From Poronia punctata (lineage: Eukaryota; Ascomycota; Sordariomycetes; Xylariales; Xylariaceae), in assembly GCA_022579005.1 (NCBI GenBank), contig MU401558.1, positions 62,001-126,000 on the forward strand: 64,000 bases of DNA, written 5' to 3'. This document shows, one piece after another, positions 52,176 through 64,000 of the stretch. Position numbers and translations under genes: made by a program. The notes beneath the pieces are model-generated. The model saw only the letters and a list, made by a program, of their open reading frames with translations, searched no databases and had not been told where the DNA came from. Numbering within the stretch: the first letter of the stretch is position 1; every line of letters begins with the position of its first letter.

Positions 52176-53245
52176 TTACCCAAATGTCTTCTTGATAGAT
52201 CGGACGTAGTACTCGTCCCAGTTCCGCTTGGTCACTTCCTCCTGTCCGATAGGAACACCGGTCCATTCAACACGCATGACCGTCACACCATCAACATCGT
52301 TTTGATCAAAGTTGATGATTTGCTTCGAATAGTGACCGGCTGGCCATTGCTGTAGACGCCAGCTCTGGACAATCTTCTTGGGCTCTTCCAGTTCCTTGTA
52401 TTCACCCGCGACATTTCCATCGAACAACTCCCAAGCACCACCAACCTTGGCACCATCAAATTTCTTCGGTGGTGCACGGGTGAAAGCAGCGAGTCTCTGA
52501 GGATCGGTAAAGGTCTGGTACAGCTCCGCAGCAGTCGTTCTAAACTCTTCCTGTTCCGACAGAGTCGTGGTATTGACGATGCTGCCTGCGTTCTTCTGCG
52601 TGCTGGACGCAGTGTCCGACTTGGATCCACCAGTAGGCACGTGGTACTTTGGCGTAGAGAACCCACTGGAGGGGTTGGAGCCAGCTGCATGCTGGATATC
52701 CTTGCCATGCTCTACAATGAGCGCCGGCGCGAGTTCTAAAAACTTGCTGCGCAGCTGTGGTACTAGCTTGGCTCGGACTAAATCCTTAACCGGCTGTTTC
52801 TCTTTTGCCTCGGCGTGAATATCGATGTCAAACTACAAATCCATTAGTTGAGATGCTGGTCTAGATGAGATCGCGTATACATACGACAAAGTCGCTCTCA
52901 TCTGTGTCATGGGCGACTTCGGGTACTGTAATAGTACCCGAGACATCCTCAGCTTCGGGGGCGGACCCTAAAACCCGGTCAATATACGGAACGAACCGAA
53001 ACCGGAATATCAATGTACCTACCAGAGTACTCGAGGACAAGCTTCACATCGAATATGGTGATGACCTTTCCTTTTCTTTGGCTGACATCCACGTCGCCGT
53101 CCATGCTGAGCACCTTGCTGATCTTGGCCTTCACCTCCCCATCCTGGGCCTCGAGCGTGGTCAGGTTATTCTGGAACCAGTCCTGCGTCCACTGCCCGAC
53201 GTTCTTGCTGACCCAATGCCAGTTGTTGGGGTTATGGAGAGCCAT
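52176..53245 (-). CDS. aha1: Aha1, activator of Hsp90 ATPase
   Basis: Hsp90 co-chaperone that stimulates Hsp90 ATP hydrolysis in the cytosol. Three exons, 53245-53023, 52967-52885 and 52832-52176 (introns 55 and 52 nt), give 320 residues. The N-terminal Aha1 domain starts with the hallmark NPNNWHWV and includes WFQNNLTTLE. A Ser/Thr/Gly-rich linker spans about 155-195. The C-terminal AHSA1/START-like domain begins near FRTTAAELYQTFTD and includes KVGGAWELFDGNV and QSWRLQQWPAGHYS. The length matches the family. Confidence 0.96.
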
Positions 53246-54317
53246 TGTGACGCAAGTGGCAATTATAGGTAGTGTTCAGGTAGAAGTGTTTGGAGAAGAT
53301 TCTGTAACCCGAGTGGTCATGGTTAGCAAAACGTCGCGTATGAGCAGTAAGATCTTGCAACGCTGGAAAGCGACAATGAACCGAAAACAGGAAAGCGTTT
53401 TGCGTTTTAAATCAGATCTCGGCCTCTAAGGACCTCAGCATTTTGGTCATCAAAGAAAGGGAGTACAAGTCGCTCTATGACTGGTGCCAGCTGGTTGTAT
53501 CATCATGTAGAAAAACGCAAAAAAGTTGGGAGAACGAGGGGCCCGGAAAGGGCGGACGTATTGCTAGAACAAGAATGTAACAATACATACCAATGCAATG
53601 AATGACAGATGGACGGGACGAGGTGAGACGAAATGGCTACTCGGTTATCATCCGGTGAGCGCAGTCGAGAAATGGTGGTAGTGGAAGAGTGGTCGTCATG
53701 GAGGGCTTCGCAAAGCCGGCAGGACCTCCTCTGATGTTATTAGAAAAGTGTGATGCAGCGGAAAGATCTAGAAATCTCTGTGTAAACTTGCAATTTTAAG
53801 CCTCCTATGGCTCCGCCAAGAGGGGCTAAGCTTGCCCAAATCCACCACTAGATGAGTGGGCTCAGTACCATTCTGGGTTAGATAGCCTCTGTCTCCGCTG
53901 TGTTATCGTTATCACAGCTTACGAGTACGAGTAGATGAGTACTTCGTGCCGGCTCAACTTCGGCCTACAATCTCAGTTATACGAGTAGGTGAGGAGCGTC
54001 AGAGAGGCGTCTTTCCTGAGATTCGATTATAGATGTCGACAATATCATAGGCTTGGTTGTGTGCCTTGTAGTAACCGTTTGCAAAAACCACCACGTCCCA
54101 TGGCTTTTACATCGTGTACGAGTAAGATCGCGCCGTACAGGCGTGACAGGGTCCATGTGTTGTAGCTCACTGACATTGCACATGATGTCATGCGGCGTGG
54201 CCGACATTCCAATCAAGGGTATGCATACATTTAAGTTTACTTATGTGCCGGTATGGGGTTGACTCGTAGATACATGTTACAAGCGGCACAAGAAGACACC
54301 TCGGTTGTAAAATAAGC
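53246..54317. other. Intergenic region
   Basis: About 1.1 kb containing the Aha1 promoter and the 3' flank of the oxidoreductase. GTACGAGTA-type words recur near 53925-53985 and 54117. No gene recognised. Confidence 0.5.
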
Positions 54318-55807
54318 TTAACTCGATGCCGGTCCGTATGGTGTTCCGTATGGCTCGAGCTTGACGCCAGCCACGTCCATAAACCCGTATTTCGAACCGT
54401 CTGCGTTGTCGGCCATATCTTTCTGGAACTGTTCAAAGGCCTTGTCAAAGGCTTCCTTGTGGTCCGGCCTACTGAGATCCAGGGGCTCCTTATCCTTGCC
54501 CACTAAACGTATCCTAGGAAACAGCCATGTCAGCTTCGGACTGCCAAAGGTAGAGTGTTTAGGAATGGCAATGGACTTACTGTGTGCCCGCGGCGACATT
54601 GCTGACCCCGAAGTTCTGGTCGTCTATCGAAATGTCGATAGCGCTCTTCACCTTGCCTTCAAGTAACTTCTTGGTAAAGTCGAACTCGTGTGTGACCGGA
54701 CGAGCTAGACCGATACCGTGTACCGTTTCAGCAGCCTTGACCATTGCAGCCGCAGTTCGCAGACCACCAGTGACATAAGCCTTTGTCTTCTTTAGCTGGG
54801 GCACTATCATCTCAGCAAAATCAAGGAAGAAGGCTTCGCGCTTCTTGGTAGACTCCCGCTTGTGGCCAAATGCTAGCTCCTGATAGGTGCCGCCGGAGAG
54901 TTCGACAAAGTCCATCCGGTGCTTCTCTAGCTCGACGCACAGATCCCGGCAGTCCTCTGGTGTGAAGCCTCCGTCTTGGAACTCCACACTGTTGAGCTTG
55001 ATGCCGATGATGAAGGAATCGTCGTTTACGCGCCTGCGGATCTCATCCACAATCTCGAAAATCAACCTGGCACGGTTGAGAAGAGAACCTCCGTATTCGT
55101 CTGTTCTCTTATTCGTCGTTGGTGAAAGGAATTGGGCGATTAGGTAACCACTGGAGTGTGTCAGTCAGGGGATGATTTATCATGCTGGTCGAGTGATAAG
55201 AGGTAGGTACTTACTGCGCACCGTGGAGCTGGATACCGTCATATCCAGCTTTATGTAGGTACTCAGCAGCGTGTGCGAACCTGCCCACCACTTCCTTGAT
55301 ATCACTTTTCTCCATCGCACGTGGCTTGCCAAACGTCATGCCGAATACATCGCCCTCTAGCTGGACATCGCTGGCAGAGATAGGATGAGGTTGGACGAAT
55401 TCAGGGACCTGCCGACCTGGATGGGATACCTGGCCGACGATAAGGCTACCGTGGGCTTTGGCCTGTGTAGCTAGTTCCCTAAACCTGTCGAAACGCTCAT
55501 CGGAGAACGAGGCATCTCCCGGGATGATTGGGTTTCCGGGTGCCTCAAGGTGGTCGTAGTATATCATGATATTGCCCGTTAATATAAGACCTAGACCGCC
55601 TTCTCCCCATCGACGGTATACATTTATGAGTTCCTTTGAGGGTATGCCTCGCTTTTGCAAGTCTTTCGGGTCCCATGATGACAACCGCTCTGTCATGGCA
55701 CCTTTCAAGAAGCGATTAGGGGCCGTCTTTCCACTGAAATCAAAATGCAGAGGCCGACCCAGAGGGGCTGGGTCCACATCTGGTGCAGAGAATCGTCTAG
55801 GCGTCAT
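54318..55807 (-). CDS. NADH:flavin oxidoreductase, old yellow enzyme family
   Basis: FMN-dependent ene-reductase-type TIM barrel. Exons 55807-55215, 55150-54581 and 54513-54318 (introns 64 and 67 nt) give 452 residues. FMN and substrate features are GQVSHPGRQ at 125-133, [20 protein letters not shown] at about 190-210 (His pair spanning intron 1), and NKRTDEYGGSLLNRAR directly after. GGTYQE and the phosphate-binding segment around YVTGGLR follow. The C-terminal 60 residues, predicted to cap the barrel, include LVGKDKEPLDL. There is no signal peptide. Typical fungal roles are reduction of activated alkenes or a step in secondary metabolism; no biosynthetic partner lies next to it. Confidence 0.92.
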
Positions 55808-56836
55808 TGTTGTTATGAGTGTCTATCGGTCTAAATGAAAAGGTAAAGGTTTCGATGAGCCTCAGCTGACCCAGCAACAAGTGTGTTTTTGTTTAGAGGT
55901 GAGAGAGAGAAAAGGAATGGTTTACAATCCTTATATCAAAACTAAACTGATTCCAACCCTTCATAGACGGGAGTGATGCCAGTTCTTATACGGCCTTGTA
56001 TAGGTGTCAGGGTACTTATATAGCTAAGTCTTACATACTCCAGAATCCCTAGTGTGGTATCCATGACGTTTATTCCTGACCTAGCCTATATGGGTCTGCC
56101 CGGTGTTGGTCGGGATTGTGTGTACGGTCTATATAATTACCGGCCCACTTGCTAATGCCCACCAGTCACTCGGAATCCAACCGAGGCGCGAAGATGAAGG
56201 ACTTTTCTCGATGATGCTATAATATCTTGCGGAGACTGGATCGCCCCGCGCATGTATGAATCGTCAATGGTGGACCTCTGTATAGAAACAGATCGCCCGC
56301 CTCTGGGATTTATAATACAGTCATATCTATGATAGGTAGGTGAATTTGTCAGCCTTGGTATTCTGGCTGTGTTGTCCCGTTGATGACCGGGGTACGCAGT
56401 TGTACACGTAACAAATCTAGGCTTTGCAGGAGCTATTATCTTACGTTATGTTACGAGTTGTTGTTAGAGTAGGTTACGGATTTGTAACTATCGATTCTAG
56501 TTCGTCGCGAGTGCGACATCTTACCAAAACGCAGTCTATAGAAACGAGCCTGTGCTGATGCCAGATGTCCATGGTTGATTGTAAGTCGCCATCAGCATTG
56601 GTAGGATGTTTCTTGGCTCTTACCGTGATCTTATGTCCTACTATTTTGGCTATACTGTAGGAATATATAAACACTACCTATTTGTCTTGCTTTGCTTTGT
56701 ACGTTATAATATACACAATTTGTGTCAGATAAAATAAAATAAAATAAGTTTTTACAACGCTACCTAGTAGCCTTGCATATTCTATCTTACTCATATACCA
56801 CTAAAGCCAGAGAGCTTATATCAAGTTCCGATAATC
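55808..56836. other. Intergenic region upstream of the oxidoreductase
   Basis: About 1 kb, AT-rich toward the right, with an AAAAT tandem repeat near 56730-56747. No gene recognised. Confidence 0.5.
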
Positions 56837-56933
56837 GGCTCAATGGTCTAGTGGTATGATTCCTGCTTTGGGTTCTTCACCCTTCTATTATATAGATTGC
56901 AGGAGGCCCCGGGTTCAAATCCCGGTTGAGCCC
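56837..56933 (+). tRNA. tRNA-Pro(UGG) with 25-nt intron
   Basis: The acceptor stem is GGCTCAA pairing with TTGAGCC, followed by discriminator C. A box TGGTCTAGTGG and B box GGTTCAAATCC are intact. The anticodon stem is CCTGC/GCAGG with loop TTTGGG plus T38, giving anticodon TGG at 56869-56871. The intron is 56873-56897, at the canonical position after base 37. The T stem CCCGG/CCGGG is perfect. CCA is not encoded, as expected for a nuclear tRNA. Confidence 0.93.
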
Positions 56934-56937
56934 GATC

Positions 56938-56942
56938 TTTTT
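56938..56942 (+). terminator. RNA polymerase III terminator
   Basis: A T5 run begins five bases after the tRNA-Pro 3' end; a second T5 follows a few bases later. Confidence 0.75.
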
Positions 56943-57663
56943 CTTTTTCTTAACCATTACTTACCATGGTTGTTTAGGTTGTCTTGTTTATATCTTACTT
57001 TTTGTTCTTTTACTCCTCCCTCTTCTATCCTTTGGTTCTTGGCATGTATATTGCAAGGCTTTTTCTGTTTAACAGGTAGGGGTTAAGTGCATAGGTTTTA
57101 GGGACAGAGCAGCGGGTTAATATCTTATCCTGTGTCGTCCAAGTAAGGGGTTAGCGTGTGCTAATCTCCAACTCATCATACGCTGAATATTGCATATTGT
57201 CTATTTGTAGTATTACAGGAGACAAAGACAAGAAAGAGCATGTTATATTGAGTCTATACTTGGTGGCCTTGACGCAAGCGGTCTATGTTCATCAGTGCAA
57301 CCTTGCACAATTATTTCGGTTGTGTAAGTTATTTTCTCCTACTCTTATCTTTTTGATAGGCTCGAGATGACACAGGCAAAATGAATCAAGGGGGGTAATC
57401 TGATTGGCTATGTCTCTTTGTATACTCACCGCAAACCGGTGTCAATTGGAAAAGGAGATCCAAATATCGCTGGGTGACTTACAAGTAATGGCATCTACTC
57501 CCTGGGAGCGTCTGTAGTACCCAAGGAGAGGTTACCCGATGGTATTGATTATACACGCAGAGCTGATACGCTGTACACCGCCAATCTCATATCTACTACA
57601 AGCATGGAAGTTCGATTGGTCAGACGCGCTAGTAGACTACCTTAGCGGGACTCCTGGCTGGCT

Positions 57664-57779
57664 AACAAGCCCTGCGCAAGGGTTGTGGTGTAGCAAGCCA
57701 ACCTGGGTTTATAAGGGTGACATAGGTTACAAGCCTTGTACAAGGTCAACAAGCCTTGCAGATCTAACAACCCTTGCAG
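57664..57779. repeat. CAAGCCTTG-type short repeats
   Basis: Related words AACAAGCCCTGCGCAAGGG, ACAAGCCTTGTACAAGG, AACAAGCCTTGCAG and AACAACCCTTGCAG lie within 116 bp, some forming imperfect inverted repeats. They sit at the edge of the AT-rich block and may be remnants of a repeat family. Confidence 0.55.
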
Positions 57780-57865
57780 AATTGTCTACTATTAGGTGCG
57801 CTATAATAAACCTGGTTGTTGGGGGTTGGATAGGTGTATTATGATATGTTAAGGTGTTGGTGGGA

Positions 57866-57891
57866 TACAGTGCCCTGACTGTAAAGGACCC
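57866..57891 (+). mobile_element. Candidate transposon terminus (hairpin end)
   Basis: TACAGTGCCCTGACTGTAAA begins with TA and contains the inverted pair ACAGT/ACTGT around a 6-nt loop, just outside the AT-rich block. This would suit the end of a TA-target (Tc1/mariner-like) element. No matching opposite end is visible in the window, so the call is tentative. Confidence 0.25.
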
Positions 57892-57949
57892 TCTATTATA
57901 GCCAGGTCCGTACCTTCCCTACCATGGTGTTTACTATAAAGGTACTAAA

Positions 57950-60900
57950 ATTTACTGAGAAGGTACCATTGCAATTACTCTATACTAACGCTATATACAT
58001 GTACTTACTAACCTTCCCTCTTTTACTTTTTTTACTTTTTAAAAAGGGCCTATTATTTTTTTAGTTAAAAAGTATTTTAACTTTTTTTTAGCTTTATAGC
58101 TTTTAGATTTTAAGCTTTTGCTTTTTTAAGCTTTTAATTTTTTTTTGCTTTAAGCTTTTACTATAGCAATATATAAAATAATAAAATATTAAAGTATTTT
58201 AAACCTAGTAAGAAGTAATTAGCATTTTATACTTTTATAAATAAAAAACTTTTATTTTAAAAGCTTTTGCTTAGTTTTTATTATATTTAAAAATTATAAT
58301 AAAAACTTTTTTGCTTATAAAGAAGTAATTTTTATTATTATAATAGTAGTTAATATAGCACTTTTAAACTTTAAGTTTTATGCTTTAGCATACTTGCGCT
58401 AAGCTACTAAGGTTATAAATATTATTTTTTACGTTTTTTTAAATTTAGTTTTAAAAAGTATAAAATTTATATTTTAAGCTAAACGCTTTACTTTTTTAAA
58501 CGTTAAAATAGTACTAGTAAGTAAAAAAGTAAATATTTTACTTTTAAATAAAAGCTTTAAAGCAAAGTAAGCAAATATTTATATAGCAACAATTATAAAC
58601 TTTTTTAAAAGTGCTTTTATAAGCTTTTGCTTAATTTTTTTTACTTAAATAAGCTAAACTAATAATAATAATAATAGCGTGCTAAAAAAGCAAAGCAGCT
58701 ATAGCTTTTATAATAAAAGCTGCTTTTAATTAAAGTTTTGCTTTAAGTTTAAAACTTGCTTTTATTTTAAATTAAAATGTAGCTTTAATACTAATTGCTT
58801 AATAAGTAGTAATATAAAAAACTTTAACTAGTTTATAGTAACTAATAAATAAAATAAAAAATAAGCTTATATAAGCTAAAGCTTTAAAATATTATTTTAA
58901 TTAGTAAAAAGCTTTTTTTAAAAAAAGTTTAGCTTTGCTAACTTTTAAATAGCATTAACTAATACGCTTATAGCTTTATTAGCTTATTTTTTAATAGCTT
59001 TTTTATTGCTACTAAATAGTTAATTTAATATAAAAATAATAATACTACTTATAAGCTGCTATAGTATAAAAACTAACTAGCAAACTTTAAAGCAATTTTT
59101 TAAAAAAATAAAAAATAAGCTATTTATGTTATTTTAAATATTTTAAACCTTAATATATTAGTAAGCTATACTATTATTAATTTGCTTATAAAAAAAATTA
59201 TTGCTAAAATAAGCTAATAATTTAATTAGGTAATATAAAGTAAATATAACTTTAATATATAAATTATTTTACTTTTTAAAGCTATTAAATAAAACTTTAT
59301 CTTTTTTAAATTGAAACTTTTTAAGCTACTAAAGCATACTTTTATTATAATATAATATATTAAATACTAAAGGTTTTATAACTTTAAAAGATGCTATAAA
59401 AAATAACTATATTTAACTTATAGTAAAAGCTATATTATTAGCACTTATATAAGCTTAAAACGCTATATAAATTATTATAGCCTATACTTAGCTACTACTT
59501 TTTTTACTTTGCTTAACTTATTATTAAAAGTAATAAAATTATTTACTTTATTAAAAACTAACTTAACTTGCTAAAAAAAAATAAAAAAAAATATATATAA
59601 GCAAATATAATTAAATAGCAGTAGTAAAAAAAGACTTAATAAAAATAATATAAACCTAATTAAGCTAAAACCTTTTTTTTAGCTTTTTTAATAACTTAAC
59701 TTATTATAAGCACTTTTTATACTTATATTTTAGTATATATTAGTAATATTAGCACTTTTTTTTAAGCTATTTTTATAGCTACTGCTAATATTAGTACTTT
59801 TATAGCTTGCTATACTTTTTTTTATAAAAAACTTAAAAGTGCAAAATTAAAAAAAGGCATATAGTGCTTTAAAATAATAAAAATAGCTATTTTAGTTAGC
59901 TTTTTAGCTAGTTTTAAAAATTATAAGTTTTTACTTAACTTAACTTTTAATAGCAGCTTTATAGCTTACTACTAGCACTATAATATAAGCTTAATATATA
60001 TATTAAATATATAACATTTTTTTTTTGCTTATTTTAAATATAAAAAAAGCGCTAGATTTTTTTAATAATAATTATAAATATAATACTATATAATAATTTA
60101 CGCTTACGTTTTTTTTATACTACTAAAAAAGCTAAAAATAATAGCTATTAAAAATAAAGTGCTTTTATAATTATATAAGCTAATATATAATACTTTTTTT
60201 TTATATATAATATATTTTTTACTATAGCTAATAATATATAAGCAAATATTATACTTATTTAAAAACTTTAAGCTTTTATAAAAAACTAAAAAAAAAGCTA
60301 TAAAAAGTATTTAAACTATAAGTGTTTTACTTTTATTAAAAACTAAAAAATATAGTTATTTAAAGTTATAACTTATATTTATAATAAATAAGCAAAGAAT
60401 ACCTATACTTTATTAAAAATAAAACATAGCTATATATAGTATTTTTAAATTAATAAGTTAATAATATATAATATATACTATTTTTTAAAGTATAATAGCA
60501 ATAATGTTATAATTAATACTTTAAAAATCTTACTTTACTTTATAAATATACTAATTTATAAAAACTTTAATATTACTTATTAAAGCTAAGCTTTAAGCTA
60601 TTAAAGCATTTATTATAACTTTATTATTAAAAATAAAATAGCAAAATTTATAATAAACAATAGCTTTATTTAATATATAGTAAATATTTTTATATATAAA
60701 GTAAGCAATACTTTTAACTTTATTATAAGTAATATGTTTAAAGTAGCTATATAAGTAAATAATAACTTATATACTAGCTTAAATTACTATACTATTAAAA
60801 AAGTTATATTTTTTAAACTTTTAGTTTTTTGCTTAAAAAAATATAATATTAAACTAAACTACTTTTTACTATAAAATAAAGCAGTTTATAAAGTAATAAA

Positions 60901-63900
60901 AGCTATTTATATTTTAAAAAACCTAAATATAAGCAAACTTATTAAAATATTTTATTAAAACTTAATTAAAGCTTTTATTTTAACTTTTAAAATAGCTTTA
61001 ACTTTAAAAGGCTTAAAGTATAAAAAAACTTTTTAGTTTAATTTAAACGTAGCAATAATAATAAAATAAGTAGCTAAAAACTAAGCAAACAAGCTTTTTA
61101 TAAAAAAAGCTAAGCTTAAAGCTTAAGCTGCTATTAAAAAAAGCAAATATAACTACTAACGCAATAAAATTATAAATGCTAATAATATTATAAAGCTTTT
61201 TAAAATAGCAAACTAAAAAAAACTTTTTAATAAAATAAAAGCTTTTTTATTATATTATAATAGCTAAGTTATAATAATTTTAAAAAAAAAGATTAATTTT
61301 TTTGCTATATATATTTTAGCTATAAAAGCTATAAAAAATAACTTTTTAAATTTTTTTACTAATAAAAGCGCTTTATTAAAAAAGTACTAAACTTAAATTA
61401 AAATTAGCTTATATATTATAATATTTAAAGCTAAAGTAGCTTATTATAATATAGCTAATATAGTACTAAAAAGTAATAAAATAAGCATAAAATTACTAAA
61501 GCAAATTTAAATATATATTAAGCTTATAATTATAATATTATACTAAGTATGCTTTTATACTAGTTACTACTTAGCTGCTTTTTATAAAGCTAATATAGTT
61601 TTTTTTTAAAAACTTAATAAAAATAACTATATACTAATTAAATTATAAAAACTTATTTTATTACTTTTATATATAAGCAAAAGCTTAAAACAACTTTTAG
61701 TATAATAATTAGCTATAGTAGCTATTAATAATTAAGTAGTTAAATAATAATAGTTTAATACTTTGCTTAACTAAGCAGCTATAAATTTAGTAATAGCTTT
61801 TATATATAATATTAAAAATAATATTTTAATATATAAAAAAGTTTTTTTTATTTTAACTATAAACGTTATAAGCGCTTTTAATACTATTTTTTAAAATAAA
61901 CTTATATATAAGCTTTTAAAGCAAAGCTAAAAGCTTGCTATAGTATAATAAGTTAAGTTTTTTATAATAAATTAAATAGCTATACTTAAATAAAAAAACG
62001 CTATAGCTTTAAAAAGACTTTTTAAGTACAGCTTTTTATAAAAATTGTTAATATTTTTAATTTTTTTTATATTTTTTATTATACTTTTGCTTAAATTAAA
62101 ATATAAAAAAAATAATTATAGCTATATAAATAATATAGCTTTAATAAAATATAAAACTAACTTATACTTAAATGCTATAATTTTATTATACTAAGCTATA
62201 TAAGCTATTAAATAAAAAAAAACAATACTATTGCTTTTAATAAAAATAAATATAACTTATTATATATTTATAATAAAAACTATAAAATAAAAAACTTAAT
62301 ATTAGTAAAAAACGTAGCTATTTTTTTAAGCTTTAAGCTAATAAAGTAGCTTAGCGTTTATTTAAATAAAAAATTAAAGTTTTAATATTATATTAAAATA
62401 TAAGCTAATAAAGTAGCTTATATTAGTATATTTATAAAAACGCTAAGTAATATAATTTAAAGTCTTTTTACTTTTATACTTACTATAGTAGCTAAAGTAA
62501 TAATGTTTTTAATAGCTATATATAGCGCTACTATTTAATATTTTAATATATTATAAAAATTAATTAAGTATAAAAATAAAATAGTTAGTATAAGCATTAA
62601 AAGTATAATAAATAAGATTTATAGCGTTTTAAAGCGTATAATAAAAGCAATCTTATTAATTTAAAAAACTTTTTTATATATAGTAGCTTTTAAAAAAGTA
62701 AGCATACTAAGCGCGCTTTTAGTGCTTAAAACTTTTAAATAAGCAGCTTTAGCTTATATAGCTAAACTAAACTATTACTATTTTATAGTAGCTAAAATAT
62801 ATAAGCAAACTAACTATAAAAAAACAATTTTATAAAAAATTAAAAACTTGCTTTTTAAAATTTACTAGCTACTTTTAATAGCTTTAATAAAATTATAGCT
62901 AAGCTTTATACTTAAAAATAAAAATAATATAGCTAAAGCTTATAAAGTATAAGCAAAGCAAATTTTAAATAAATAAAAAAAAAAAAAAAAAATTTATACT
63001 TAAATAGCTTTAAAAACTAATTTACTTTATAAGCTTTTATAGCTTATAAAGCAAAATAACTAATATATTATAAGTTAAAATAGTTAAATAAAAAAAAAGT
63101 TTTTAATATAAAATATATAAAAGCATTAAAAGCTTTTACTTAAGCACTTAAAAAATATTTTAAAAAAAAATAAATATATTATATATATTTAAACAATATA
63201 GCAGCTTTTATAAGTTTTTTTTAATAAATACTTATATAGCTTAAAACACTATTTTATAAAGTTTAAAAAGCTAGCAAAAAAAGTAAAAAACTAAATATAC
63301 TTATATTAGTTTTTAAAATATAAAAGCATTTTAAAAAATAAAAAAGTAAATAAATATATAAGTAATAAGTTTAAAAAGCAAACTTTATAATAGTACTTTA
63401 TATGCAAAAATAAACTTTTATACTTATAAGTGCTTAAAAAAGCTAAAAATAAAGTAAAAAAAGCAATTATAAACTAATAAATACTATACTAACTAGATTT
63501 TTATAAATAATAAAACTTACTTTTTAAAATAAAAGTTAAAAAGCTTTTAAAACTAAAACTATTAAAATTAATATTAGCTTTTTTTTTTTAAACGCTTAGA
63601 TTATAATAATTTTGCTCTCGCAAATATAAGAGCTTTAGTAAAAGGTGAATTAGTGCGCTTAACTTAGTACAAGCTATATTAGTTATATTGTAATAAACTA
63701 TATATTAAAAAGAAAAAATTTATATAACTATAATAAAATTAAAGATTTTGCTTTATAGCATATGCTCTTATAAAGCTGTGCTAACTAAAGTATATAACTT
63801 TAACTACAAAAGTATTTTATTAAGTAAGTACCTTTTTATAATATACTTTTTAGCTTTTTTATTAGCTAAAGTAGTAAAGTTATTTTATATAAATAAAATA

Positions 63901-64000
63901 TAAGTAGCAGCTATAAAGTTTGCACTTAAACTTTTTATATTAAGTTTTTATTTAAAGTATTTTTTATATAGTATATAAAAGTTTTAATACTTTAAATACT
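57950..64000. repeat. AT-rich, RIP-like degenerate repeat block
   Basis: Six kilobases of very low GC content, running off the window edge, with no open frame of 60 codons on either strand. TpA is extremely common and CpA/TpG are rare. The CpA that remains is mostly in the triplet GCA (TGC on the other strand). This is the expected result of repeat-induced point mutation on transposon DNA in filamentous ascomycetes. No transposase or polymerase remnant could be read, so the original element is unknown. A centromeric or subtelomeric position is possible but cannot be shown here. Confidence 0.85.

Larger units (their letters stand above)
56943..57949. other. Transition zone to AT-rich DNA
   Basis: About 1 kb with no convincing gene. 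From 57664 the sequence carries short CAAGCCTTG-like repeats, and a candidate element end lies at 57866-57891. GC content falls sharply just after 57,950. Confidence 0.5.

Noticed and set aside
57539..57844. 101-codon frame near the AT-rich border
   Set aside because: No family resemblance, and it overlaps the short-repeat cluster.

Overview
The window is nuclear DNA of a filamentous ascomycete (Pezizomycotina, most likely a Sordariomycete). The evidence is one gene per 3-4 kb; short introns (about 50-190 nt) with GT(A/G)AGT-type donors, CTAAC/CTGAC branch sites and TAG/CAG acceptors in nearly every gene; a fungal gene repertoire (Zds-type regulator, DUF2433 protein, MER3, COQ5, Aha1, secreted GH78 and PL1 enzymes); an intron-bearing tRNA-Pro; and about 6 kb of extremely AT-rich sequence at the right end that looks like RIP-mutated repeat DNA. 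The closest genus cannot be named from the sequence alone.

Layout. 1-2.6 kb: secreted GH78 alpha-L-rhamnosidase (minus strand). 2.6-6.5 kb: gene desert. 6.5-9.5 kb: Zds-type protein. 11.4-13.7 kb: DUF2433 phosphoesterase-like/RGG protein. 14.7-15.8 kb: COQ5. 16.3-16.6 kb: tiny membrane protein. 17.8-19.3 kb: branched-chain 2-oxoacid dehydrogenase E1 alpha. 19.3-20.3 kb: vWA protein. 21.0-22.1 kb: SDR oxidoreductase. 23.1-24.2 kb: single-pass surface protein. 26.3-27.9 kb: UDP-galactose-type transporter. 29.0-34.2 kb: meiotic helicase MER3 with an in-frame stop near its C-terminus. 34.8-36.2 kb: protealysin-like M4 metalloprotease. 38.1-39.3 kb: secreted PL1 pectate lyase. 42.3-43.1 kb: small secreted protein. 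43.5-46.7 kb and 48.9-51.5 kb: divergent GH2 beta-galactosidase and MFS sugar transporter. 52.2-53.2 kb: Aha1. 54.3-55.8 kb: old-yellow-enzyme-type reductase. 56.8 kb: tRNA-Pro(UGG). 57.6-57.9 kb: small repeats. About 58.0-64.0 kb: AT-rich block without genes.

How the genes relate. Most are independent housekeeping or secreted-enzyme loci, not a biosynthetic cluster. The clear functional pair is the divergent beta-galactosidase and sugar permease, which resembles the yeast LAC4-LAC12 arrangement (import, then cytosolic hydrolysis). The rhamnosidase and pectate lyase fit growth on plant cell-wall polymers. The most unusual gene structures are a predicted 2-nt micro-exon plus an 11-nt micro-exon in the permease, a Zds gene whose first coding exon appears to be only the ATG, and the UAG in MER3 followed by 136 open codons. 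Exon borders were read by eye from splice signals, reading phase and family resemblance; none has been tested against transcripts.
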